From NCBI GenBank assembly GCA_035711465.1, contig DASTCC010000182.1, forward strand, positions 1-14,264: DNA of 14,264 nt. The letters are read 5' to 3'. A program made the translations under genes and the position numbers. Numbering within the stretch: position 1 is the first letter of the stretch; each line of letters begins with the position of its first letter. The notes under the pieces are model-generated. The model was not told the origin of the DNA and searched no databases. It saw only the letters and a program-made list of their open reading frames with translations. Positions 8,247-14,264 of this stretch are shown in pieces. The stretch is from DASTCC01 sp035711465 (GTDB lineage Bacteria > Acidobacteriota > Vicinamibacteria > Vicinamibacterales > SCN-69-37).

Positions 8247-10048
8247 ACGAGTTCCAACGCCTGCTGCGCCAAGCGGCGCCATACCGCGGGCGGCTCCTGG
8301 CCGCCGTGGCGGCGATGCTCGCCTACGCGGCGGGGCAGGCGGGACTCGGACTGCTGGTCAAGCCGATCTTCGACGACGCGCTGGCGCTCGGCCAGCCGGA
8401 TCGCGTCGGCGCCTGGACGGTCCAGGCGCTCGCCATCGCCATTCTGGTCACCTACGTCCTCAAGGGGCTCGGCGCGTATCTGTCCGGTTACTGGATGACG
8501 GACGTCGGGCAGCGCGTGGTGCGCGACCTGCGCAACCGGCTGTTCCGGCACATCCTCGATCAGTCAGCCGCGTTCTTCTCGCGTCGATCGACGGGGCAGC
8601 TGCTCTCGCGCATCACCAACGACGTGATGCAGGTGCAGGTCGCGGCATCGGAGACAGCCGGCGATCTCATCCGCGAGTCGCTGACGCTCATCGGCTGGAT
8701 CGCGTTGATGTTCTATTACGACTGGCGGCTGGCGATCGTCTGTCTGACAGCAGCGCCGCTCGTCGTCTATCCGCTGGTCCGCCTCGGGCAGCGCGTGCGG
8801 CGGACCACCCGGCGCAGCCAGGAGGATCTGGAGCACCTCACGCACCGCACCAGCGAAGCGTTCTCCGGCCATCGCATCGTCAAGGCGTTCGGGGCGGAGG
8901 CGCGCGAGGAGCGCGCCTTCGCGGAAACGGCGCAGCAGCTCTACCGCACCAACATGCGGGTGACCAGCGCGGTGTCGGTGCTGCCGCCGCTGATGGAGTT
9001 CATCGGCGGTCTGGCGCTGGTCGGGGCGCTGATGTACGGCAGCAGCCGCATCGGCGCGGGCACGCTCACGCCAGGGCAGTTCTCCGGGTTTCTGTTCGCG
9101 GCGTTCATGATGTACGCGCCAATCAAGAAGCTCAGCCGCGTCAACGCCAGCCTGCAGCAGGCGATGGCCGCGGCGCAGCGGATCTTCGAGATGCTCGACA
9201 CGCATACGGAGGTGCACGATCGTCCCGGCGCGCCGGCGCTGGCGCGGCTCACGAAGAGCGTCGAGTTCCGCGACGTCGGCTTCGCTTACGAAGACCGGCC
9301 CGATCAGTTCGTGCTGCGTGGCGTCTCGTTCACCGTGCCCGCCGATCGCGTGGTCGCGATCGTCGGTCTGAGCGGCGCCGGCAAGACGACGCTGGTGAAC
9401 CTGATTCCGCGGTTTTTCGACGTCACCGAGGGCGCGATTCTTTTCGACGGCGTCGACGTGCGCGAGCGGTCGCTGGCCTCGCTGCGCGCGCAGACGGCGC
9501 TCGTGACCCAGGACACGGTGCTCTTCGACGACACCATCGCGGCGAACATCGCCTACGGAAGGCCGACGGCATCGCCGGCCGAGATCGAGGCGGCGGCGCG
9601 GGCGGCGCATGCGCACGAGTTCGTTCAGCATCTTGACGGCGGCTACGGCGCGCGCATCGGCGAGCGCGGCCAGCGGCTGTCGGGCGGACAGCGGCAGCGC
9701 ATCGCGATCGCGCGGGCGCTGCTCAAGGACGCGCCGGTGCTGCTGCTCGACGAGGCGACGTCGGCGCTCGACGCCGAGTCCGAGATGCTGGTGCAGGACG
9801 CGCTCGCCAACCTGATGCGCAACCGCACCACGTTCGTCATCGCCCATCGGCTGTCGACGGTGCGGCGCGCGGACATGATCGTCGCGCTCGAGCAGGGCCG
9901 GGTCGCCGAGATCGGCACGCACGAGTCGCTCGTCGGCCGGCCCGGCGGCGTCTATGCGAAGCTGTACGCGCTGCAGGCGTTCGACGACAAGGACAGCGCT
10001 CGCGGCGCCGCGGAGGGCGGCGCTGCCGTCCGGGAGAGACACGCGTGA
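8243..10048 (+). CDS. MsbA-type ABC exporter, permease fused to ATPase, 601 aa
   Basis: This is a half-size ABC exporter that would work as a homodimer in the inner membrane, flipping or exporting a lipid or lipid-linked glycan. The membrane domain has six hydrophobic segments (about 18-39, 58-80, 144-160, 163-180, 246-268, 279-295). The ATPase domain has Walker A GLSGAGKTT (375-383), Q-loop Gln423, signature LSGGQ (479-483), Walker B VLLLDE (499-504) and switch His535, all intact. Length and layout match MsbA and related lipid exporters; the closest functional name is MsbA-like, but lipid A transport cannot be claimed from sequence. I chose GTG 8243, which shares GTGA with the upstream stop and gives the usual NEFQRLLRQAAPYRG beginning; the open frame reaches back to 8189. 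The last 20 residues are a charged, alanine- and glycine-rich tail. Confidence 0.92.
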   Translation: MNEFQRLLRQAAPYRGRLLAAVAAMLAYAAGQAGLGLLVKPIFDDALALGQPDRVGAWTVQALAIAILVTYVLKGLGAYLSGYWMTDVGQRVVRDLRNRLFRHILDQSAAFFSRRSTGQLLSRITNDVMQVQVAASETAGDLIRESLTLIGWIALMFYYDWRLAIVCLTAAPLVVYPLVRLGQRVRRTTRRSQEDLEHLTHRTSEAFSGHRIVKAFGAEAREERAFAETAQQLYRTNMRVTSAVSVLPPLMEFIGGLALVGALMYGSSRIGAGTLTPGQFSGFLFAAFMMYAPIKKLSRVNASLQQAMAAAQRIFEMLDTHTEVHDRPGAPALARLTKSVEFRDVGFAYEDRPDQFVLRGVSFTVPADRVVAIVGLSGAGKTTLVNLIPRFFDVTEGAILFDGVDVRERSLASLRAQTALVTQDTVLFDDTIAANIAYGRPTASPAEIEAAARAAHAHEFVQHLDGGYGARIGERGQRLSGGQRQRIAIARALLKDAPVLLLDEATSALDAESEMLVQDALANLMRNRTTFVIAHRLSTVRRADMIVALEQGRVAEIGTHESLVGRPGGVYAKLYALQAFDDKDSARGAAEGGAAVRERHA

Positions 10049-10944
10049 TTCGTTCGATGACGGGTTTTGCGTCGGTCAGCCGCGAACAGCCCGCGCAGCG
10101 GATCAGCGTCACGGTCAAGTCGGTCAACCATCGCTTCCTCGACATCGCGCTCAAGTCGTCGTCGGTGCTGGCGCCGATCGAGAATCGTCTGCGCGCGCTG
10201 GTGCAGAAGCGGCTGACGCGCGGCCGCGTCGAGATCGCCGTCGCCGTCGAACTCGACGAGACGCCCGAGCGCGAAGTCGTCGTCGACGAGGCGCTGCTGG
10301 AGCGGCTGTCGGCGGCGCTCGACGGCGCCCGCGCCCGCGGGCTCGTCGCCGGCAGCTTCACGGCGTCCGACGTCCTCCGTGTTCCGCAACTGGTCGAGAT
10401 CCGCGCCCGCGAGCTGGCCGGCGAGGCGCAGCAGGCGCGCGACGCGGCGCTCGGCGACCTCGCCGAACAGGTCCTCGGCGAGGCGCTCGATGCCCTTGTC
10501 GTGATGCGCGAGACCGAAGGCCGATTTCTCGCGCAGGACCTGACCGCGCGCGTCGGCACCATCGCGGAGATCGTCCGTGTGCTCGAGGTGCAGTCGCGCG
10601 AGGGACAGGCCGGTCTGGACGCGCGGCTGCGGGAACGTCTCGCCGAGCTGCCCGCGGAGCTTCAGGGCGATCCGGCGACGCAGGCGCAGGAGATCGTCCG
10701 GTTCGTCGCCCGCTCCGACGTCGACGAGGAGATCGTACGCCTGCGGGCGCACGTGGAGCACTGGCAGGCGCTCGCCGCCAGTCCCGAGCCCTGCGGCCGC
10801 AAGCTCGACTTCCTGGTGCAGGAGATGAACCGCGAGATCAACACCGTCGGCTCGAAGATCGAGGGCCCGCGCGTCAGCGAGCAGGTGATCGCCGCCAAGG
10901 CCGAGCTCGAGCGCATCCGGGAACAGGTGCAGAATGTCGAGTAG
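10045..10944 (+). CDS. yicC: YicC/YloC-family endoribonuclease, 299 aa
   Basis: This is a member of the widely conserved YicC/YloC family. E. coli YicC and B. subtilis YloC have been reported as endoribonucleases; in E. coli YicC affects decay of the small RNA RyhB. The N-terminus MIRSMTGFAS, then VTVKSVNHRFLDIALK (22-37) and RGRVEIAV (59-66), are standard for the YicC N-terminal domain. The DUF1732 C-terminus carries GRKLDFLVQEMNREINTVGSK (251-271), the family's most conserved stretch. The start is GTG 10045, supported by GGGAGAG upstream and by the IRSMTGF N-terminus; it shares GTGA with the exporter's stop. The 3' end overlaps gmk by 11 bases. The yicC-gmk-rpoZ order is common across bacteria and anchors the housekeeping part of this operon. 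Confidence 0.95.
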   Translation: MIRSMTGFASVSREQPAQRISVTVKSVNHRFLDIALKSSSVLAPIENRLRALVQKRLTRGRVEIAVAVELDETPEREVVVDEALLERLSAALDGARARGLVAGSFTASDVLRVPQLVEIRARELAGEAQQARDAALGDLAEQVLGEALDALVVMRETEGRFLAQDLTARVGTIAEIVRVLEVQSREGQAGLDARLRERLAELPAELQGDPATQAQEIVRFVARSDVDEEIVRLRAHVEHWQALAASPEPCGRKLDFLVQEMNREINTVGSKIEGPRVSEQVIAAKAELERIREQVQNVE

Positions 10945-11569
10945 CGTCCCGGCCGGACCGGGTCTGCTGTTCGTCGTGTCCGCGCCCTCGGCGACGGGCA
11001 AGACCACCGTTGTGGAGCGGCTCGTCCAGGTGGTCGACGGGCTCGTCCAGTCCCGCTCCTACACCTCCCGCCCGGCCCGGGCCAACGAATCCGACGGGGT
11101 CGACTATAATTTTGTCAGCCGGTCGACGTTCGACGCGATGGCCGCCCGGGGCGAGTTCCTCGAGTGGGCCGAAGTGTTCGGCAACTGCTACGGCACCCGC
11201 AGACAGGACACCGAAGCGATTCTGGCCGGAGGCGCGGACGTCGTCCTGGTGATCGACGTCCAGGGCGCCCGGCAGGTGCGCCGGCAGGTCGCCGGGACCG
11301 TCGGCGTCTTCGTGCTGCCGCCGTCGTTCGAAGTTCTCGAGCGCCGGCTCCGGGCCAGGAGTCAGGATCCGCCCGAGGCGATGGCGCGCCGGCTGGCGAC
11401 GTCGCGCACGGAGATCGACGCCGTCGACGAGTACGACTACATCGTCGTCAACGACGAGCTCGAGCGGTGCGTCGCGGAGATCGCGGCCATCGTCGTCGCC
11501 GAGCGGGCGCGGAAAGCCCGGCGGCGGCCGCTCGTGGAAGGCATCGTGAAGACCTTTCGATCGCAGTAG
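10934..11569 (+). CDS. gmk: Guanylate kinase, 211 aa
   Basis: This enzyme phosphorylates GMP to GDP with ATP, in the cytoplasm, as part of purine nucleotide synthesis. The P-loop is SAPSATGKTT (16-25); most family members have PSGAGK or PSGVGK, so Ala20-Thr21 replaces the common Gly-Ala/Val, while the general A/GxxxxGKT pattern is kept. The GMP-binding segment is SRSYTSRPARANESDGVDYNF (40-60), followed by EFLEWAEVFGNCYGT (74-88) and VVLVIDVQGARQV (103-115). Lid arginines are in RRLRARSQDPPEAMARRL (137-154). Length is typical. The start ATG 10934 has AGGTG four bases upstream and lies inside the end of yicC. It sits directly before rpoZ, 14 bases away, a neighbour relation seen in many bacteria. 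Confidence 0.96.
   Translation: MSSSVPAGPGLLFVVSAPSATGKTTVVERLVQVVDGLVQSRSYTSRPARANESDGVDYNFVSRSTFDAMAARGEFLEWAEVFGNCYGTRRQDTEAILAGGADVVLVIDVQGARQVRRQVAGTVGVFVLPPSFEVLERRLRARSQDPPEAMARRLATSRTEIDAVDEYDYIVVNDELERCVAEIAAIVVAERARKARRRPLVEGIVKTFRSQ
11105..11110 (+). promoter_or_regulatory. Possible internal -10 element inside gmk
   Basis: A perfect TATAAT lies in the codons for Asp-Tyr-Asn-Phe of gmk (TAT AAT TTT). Three A/T-ending codons in a row are unusual in this G+C-rich gene. No good -35 is found 16-18 bases upstream (best about two of six matches), so this is only a weak candidate for an internal promoter serving rpoZ and coaBC. Confidence 0.2.
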
Positions 11570-11583
11570 AGGAGATGAGAGCG

Positions 11584-11784
11584 ATGACGGAAACCAGCCG
11601 GCCGACGGTTCGGCCGAAGAATTCGTTCGAGTTCGTGACCGTGGCGTCGGCACGTGCGCGGCAGCTGCTGCAGGGCTGCGTACCGAAGGTGGAAGGCTCG
11701 GCCAAGCCGGCGCGCCGTGCGCTGCAGGAAGCCGCGGCTGGCGTCGTGACCAAGGTCGATACGTCCGCCGCCGACGACGAGTAG
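11584..11784 (+). CDS. rpoZ: DNA-directed RNA polymerase omega subunit, 66 aa
   Basis: This small subunit binds the beta-prime subunit and helps assemble RNA polymerase; in many bacteria it contributes to a ppGpp site. The fold's conserved first part is NSFEFVTVASARARQLLQG (13-31), equivalent to the NRFxLVxVAAxRARQ stretch of other omegas. The second is KPARRALQEAAAGVV (41-55), equivalent to KxxxxALxEIxxGxI. It lacks the long C-terminal tail of the E. coli protein, which is normal outside Proteobacteria. Two in-frame ATGs exist, 11575 and 11584. I chose 11584 because GGAG at 11571-11574 is nine bases before it but directly abuts 11575. It sits between gmk and coaBC, a classical position. Confidence 0.9.
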   Translation: MTETSRPTVRPKNSFEFVTVASARARQLLQGCVPKVEGSAKPARRALQEAAAGVVTKVDTSAADDE

Positions 11785-11794
11785 GATCGAGTTC

Positions 11795-13012
11795 GTGGCC
11801 TCGATCGGCCTCGGCGTGACCGGCGGCATCGGCGCCTACAAGGCGGTCGAGGTGGCGCGGCTGCTGCAGAAGCGCGGGCACGACGTGCGCGCGATCATGA
11901 CGCGCTCGGCCTGCGAGTTCGTCGGCCCGCTGACGTTCGAGGCCATCAGCCGGCATCCGGTCATCACCGGCCAGTTCACGCCTGGCATGAACGCCGAGAT
12001 CGAGCACATCGATCTCGCGTCGTCGATCGACCTGCTGCTCGTCGCCCCGGCCACCGCCAACATCATCGGCAAGTTCGCGTCGGGCCTCGCCGACGACTTC
12101 CTGTCGGCGCTCTATCTGGCGACCCGGGCACCGGTGCTGATGGCGCCGGCCATGAACACGAACATGTGGGATCACGCCGCGGTGCGCAAGAACATCGCGA
12201 CGCTGACGGCGCGCGGCGTGCGCTTCGTCGATCCGGGCGATGGCTATCTGGCGTGCGGGTGGATCGGCAAGGGACGCCTGGCCGAGCCCGACGCGATCGT
12301 CGAGGCCGCGGCGCGTATCCTCGAGCCCCGGCAGTCACTGAAAGGCCGGCGGGTGCTCGTCACGGCCGGGCCGACGCTGGAAGACATCGACCCCGTGCGA
12401 TTCGTCGGCAATCGCTCGAGCGGCCGCATGGGCTTCGCGGTCGCGGCGGCGGCGCAGGCGCGCGGCGCCGACGTCACGCTGGTGGCCGGGCCGACGACGG
12501 TCGAGCCGCCGGCGGTGACGGAGGTGCTTCGTGTCCGCAGCGCCCGCGAGATGCACGCGGCAGTGATCGCGCGCGCGGCGGCGGCCGACGCCGTCGTCAT
12601 GGCCGCCGCTGTCGCCGACTACACGCCGGTCGACGGCGCCGCCGACGGCAAAATCGAAAAGGGCGGCGCGCTGACACTGCGCCTGGAGCGGACGCCGGAC
12701 ATTCTCGCCGAGCTCGGCGCCTCGCGGCAGGGCCGCTCGCGTCCGGTGCTCGTCGGGTTTGCCGCCCAGACCGGCGATCCGGTGCCGGCCGCGAAGCGGA
12801 AGCTGATCGGCAAGAACGTCGACCTGATCGTCGCCAACGACGTCTCGGCGCCCGGCTCGGGCTTCGACGTGCCGACCAATCAAGTCACGTTCGTTTCGCG
12901 CGACGCCGCCGAGGCCCTGCCGCTCATGGCCAAGACGGACGTCGCCGACGCGCTCGTCGATCGTCTCGAGCGCCTCCTCACCGCGCAGCCCGCCATTCCT
13001 GCGTCGACATGA
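11795..13012 (+). CDS. coaBC: Bifunctional phosphopantothenoylcysteine decarboxylase / phosphopantothenate-cysteine ligase, 405 aa
   Basis: This protein carries out two steps of coenzyme A synthesis: CTP-dependent joining of cysteine to 4'-phosphopantothenate (CoaB), then FMN-dependent decarboxylation to phosphopantetheine (CoaC). The CoaC half has GVTGGIGAYKAVE (7-19), catalytic His71 in EIEHIDLA, VAPATANIIGKFASGLADD (83-101), PAMNTNMW (118-125) and Cys154 in the ACGWIGKGRL flap. The CoaB half begins near 183 with RRVLVTAGPTLEDIDPVRF (185-203) and has NRSSGRMG (206-213), AAVADY (271-276), KIEK (286-289) and FAAQTGD (322-328). Both halves look complete and active. The start GTG 11795 has AGGA eight bases upstream, at the rpoZ stop, and is ten bases after that gene. 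Its stop overlaps the next gene as ATGA. Confidence 0.96.
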   Translation: MASIGLGVTGGIGAYKAVEVARLLQKRGHDVRAIMTRSACEFVGPLTFEAISRHPVITGQFTPGMNAEIEHIDLASSIDLLLVAPATANIIGKFASGLADDFLSALYLATRAPVLMAPAMNTNMWDHAAVRKNIATLTARGVRFVDPGDGYLACGWIGKGRLAEPDAIVEAAARILEPRQSLKGRRVLVTAGPTLEDIDPVRFVGNRSSGRMGFAVAAAAQARGADVTLVAGPTTVEPPAVTEVLRVRSAREMHAAVIARAAAADAVVMAAAVADYTPVDGAADGKIEKGGALTLRLERTPDILAELGASRQGRSRPVLVGFAAQTGDPVPAAKRKLIGKNVDLIVANDVSAPGSGFDVPTNQVTFVSRDAAEALPLMAKTDVADALVDRLERLLTAQPAIPAST

Positions 13013-13761
13013 CCGACCGATCGGACCTCGCGAGACATCTCGCGTACTACGCCGAGCTCGGCGTCACCGGCGTCTCGCGCGACAAGGCGTGGCGTTCGCG
13101 TCGCGCGGCGAGTGACGGCTCTGGTGACGTGGCGGCTGAGATCATGGAAGAGAACGCCGTAAGCATCGACACTGGATCCGAGTCCGGCGGCCATCCGCCG
13201 CAGGTTTCGCTCGAGGCGCTGAAGGAGTACATCGGCGTCTGCACGCGGTGCAAGCTCTGCACGCAGGGACGCAAGCAGGTCGTGTTCGGCGTCGGCAGTC
13301 CCGATGCCGATCTGATGTTCGTCGGCGAGGCGCCGGGCGCGGACGAAGATCAGCAGGGCGAGCCGTTCGTCGGCCGCGCCGGGCAGCTGCTGACGAAGAT
13401 CATCGAGGCGATCGGGCTGTCGCGGTCCGATGTCTACATCGCCAACGTCATCAAGTGCCGGCCGCCCGGCAACCGCAATCCGGAGCCGGACGAGGTCGCC
13501 GCGTGCGAGCCGTTCCTGTTCCAGCAGATCGATCTGGTCAAGCCGAAGGTCATCGTCGCGCTCGGCACGTTCGCGGCGCATGCGCTGCTCAAGACCGACG
13601 CGCCGATCTCGCGGCTGCGCGGCCGCGTCCACGACTACCGCGGCGGATCGAAGCTGATCCCGACGTTCCATCCGGCGTTCCTCCTGCGCAGCCCCGATCG
13701 CAAGCGCGACGTGTGGGAGGACATGAAGAAAGTCCGTGCCCTCCTCGCCGGGCAGGACTGA
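13009..13761 (+). CDS. Type 4 uracil-DNA glycosylase with an iron-sulfur cluster, 250 aa
   Basis: This enzyme removes uracil from DNA as the first step of base-excision repair. Cluster cysteines are probably C78 and C81 (in VCTRCKLC, with an extra C84), C150 in IKCRPPGNRNPEPDE and C166 in AACEPF, which fits the C-x2-C...C-x15-C layout of 4Fe-4S family 4 enzymes. Active-site motif 1 is GEAPGADEDQQG (106-117), followed by EPFVGRAGQLL (118-128). Motif 2 is HPA at 221-223 in IPTFHPAFLL. About 65 residues precede the catalytic domain. The first 29 (LARHLAYYAELGVTGVSRDKAW region) look like a short helical segment, followed by a linker rich in Ser, Gly and Glu. The start ATG 13009 shares ATGA with coaBC; a later ATG at 13144 would drop the extension. 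The family also includes proteins once called bacteriophage-type DNA polymerases. Confidence 0.93.
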   Translation: MTDRSDLARHLAYYAELGVTGVSRDKAWRSRRAASDGSGDVAAEIMEENAVSIDTGSESGGHPPQVSLEALKEYIGVCTRCKLCTQGRKQVVFGVGSPDADLMFVGEAPGADEDQQGEPFVGRAGQLLTKIIEAIGLSRSDVYIANVIKCRPPGNRNPEPDEVAACEPFLFQQIDLVKPKVIVALGTFAAHALLKTDAPISRLRGRVHDYRGGSKLIPTFHPAFLLRSPDRKRDVWEDMKKVRALLAGQD

Positions 13762-14264
13762 TCGCGTCGTCGGCGTCGCCGTTCCCGTTCCGGGACTCGG
13801 CCTGCTGAGCTACGGCGTGCCGGCGGGCGCCGCCCCGCCGCCGAAGGGCGCGCGCGTCAACGTCCCCCTCGGACCGCGCCTCGTCACCGGCATCGTCGTC
13901 GATCCCGACGCCGACGTTCCCGAAGGCGCCGAGCTCAAGGACATCGTCGAGATCCTCGACGTCGACCCGTTCCTGCCGCCGGCCATCGTCGATCTGGCGC
14001 TCTGGGTCGGTGACTACTACGCATCAGGTCCGGGCGACGCCCTGACGGTCGCGCTGCCGCCGGCGGCGAGGCGCGGCGCGCGACACGCGTTCCGATCGGT
14101 GTCACGGGCGACGCTGACGGACGCCGGCCGCGCTGCGGCCGCGAAGGGCGCGAAGCAGCGCGACGCGCTGTCCCATCTGGCCGCACGCGCCGAGGGGCTG
14201 ACGCTGCCCGAGCTCCTGAAGCTCGGCGTCAGCACGGCGACGGTCCGATCGCTCGCCAGGGGTG
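13736..14264 (+). CDS. priA: Primosomal protein N' (PriA helicase), 5' part only
   Basis: PriA recognises stalled or repaired replication forks and reloads the replicative helicase. Only the first 176 codons are in the window, covering the 3'-DNA-binding domain and the start of the winged-helix region; the helicase domains lie beyond the right edge. The visible N-terminus RVVGVAVPVPGLGLLSYGVP (10-29), KGARVNVPLGPRLVTGIVVD (35-54) and LALWVGDYYASGPGDALTVALPP (about 83-105) are the usual PriA pattern, including the YYASGPGDAL-type segment. The start is GTG 13736: a stop in frame at 13724-13726 leaves no other conventional start before the conserved domain. This places the first 26 bases of priA inside the end of the glycosylase gene. 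Only a weak purine-rich stretch precedes it, so translation probably depends on coupling. Confidence 0.92.
   Translation, partial: MPSSPGRTDRVVGVAVPVPGLGLLSYGVPAGAAPPPKGARVNVPLGPRLVTGIVVDPDADVPEGAELKDIVEILDVDPFLPPAIVDLALWVGDYYASGPGDALTVALPPAARRGARHAFRSVSRATLTDAGRAAAAKGAKQRDALSHLAARAEGLTLPELLKLGVSTATVRSLARG

Noticed and set aside
8564..10042. Long - strand open frame (492 codons) opposite the ABC exporter, and similar ones at 6448-7497, 7443-8282, 5126-6325 and 10874-12175
   Set aside because: Translations are rich in Arg, Ala, Asp, His and Gln without family motifs, and they lie exactly opposite well-supported genes. In G+C-rich DNA the antisense frame of a real gene is often free of stops.
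11164..11583. Longer form of rpoZ extending back into gmk
   Set aside because: Upstream residues are an out-of-frame reading of gmk; the omega motif begins after the ATG at 11584, with a fitting ribosome binding site.
11570..11583. Terminator or attenuator between gmk and rpoZ
   Set aside because: Only 14 bases are available, with no inverted repeat and no T run; they hold the rpoZ ribosome binding site.
12166..13008. Longer form of the uracil-DNA glycosylase extending back into coaBC
   Set aside because: The additional 281 codons are an arginine-rich shadow of coaBC; ATG 13009 at the ATGA overlap is the natural start.

Overview
The window is chromosomal DNA from a bacterium with high G+C content (judged by eye, about two thirds or more). 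It is almost completely coding. I read ten genes on the + strand and five on the - strand, facing away from each other across one 143-base gap. The gene order yicC-gmk-rpoZ-coaBC-udg-priA, the frequent GTG starts and the sequence style suggest an Acidobacteriota member, possibly class Vicinamibacteria. That placement is inference from gene order and general familiarity, not from a search. I see no tRNA, rRNA, CRISPR array, insertion sequence or phage gene.

Left part (1-5060, - strand). Five glycosyltransferase genes are read leftwards: four GT4 (GT-B fold) and one GT2 (GT-A fold). They overlap by 4 or 8 bases, or are 20 bases apart at one junction, so they form one operon. The last gene runs off the left edge. 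No polymerase, flippase or initiating sugar-phosphate transferase lies inside the window, so the product is an unidentified cell-surface or exported glycan.

Middle (5061-5203). This is the only real intergenic region. It holds a good sigma70-type promoter for the + strand (TTGACA, 18-base spacer, extended -10) and a 7-base inverted repeat whose arms flank that promoter. I found no convincing promoter for the - strand operon, although it must start here or be read from a weak site.

Right part (5204-14264, + strand). This is an unbroken chain in which no gap exceeds 14 bases: ugd, galE, a dolichyl-phosphate-mannose-synthase-like GT2, an MsbA-type ABC exporter, yicC, gmk, rpoZ, coaBC, a type 4 uracil-DNA glycosylase and priA (cut by the right edge). 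The first four supply UDP-glucuronate and UDP-galactose, charge a lipid carrier and export a lipid-linked product, which fits the glycosyltransferases on the other side of the promoter. The last six are core genes: an endoribonuclease family protein, guanylate kinase, RNA polymerase omega, coenzyme A synthesis, base-excision repair and replication restart.

The gene families are well known. The most notable feature is the architecture: envelope-glycan genes joined by start-stop overlaps to a housekeeping operon, behind one clear promoter. I did not find a convincing undescribed system.
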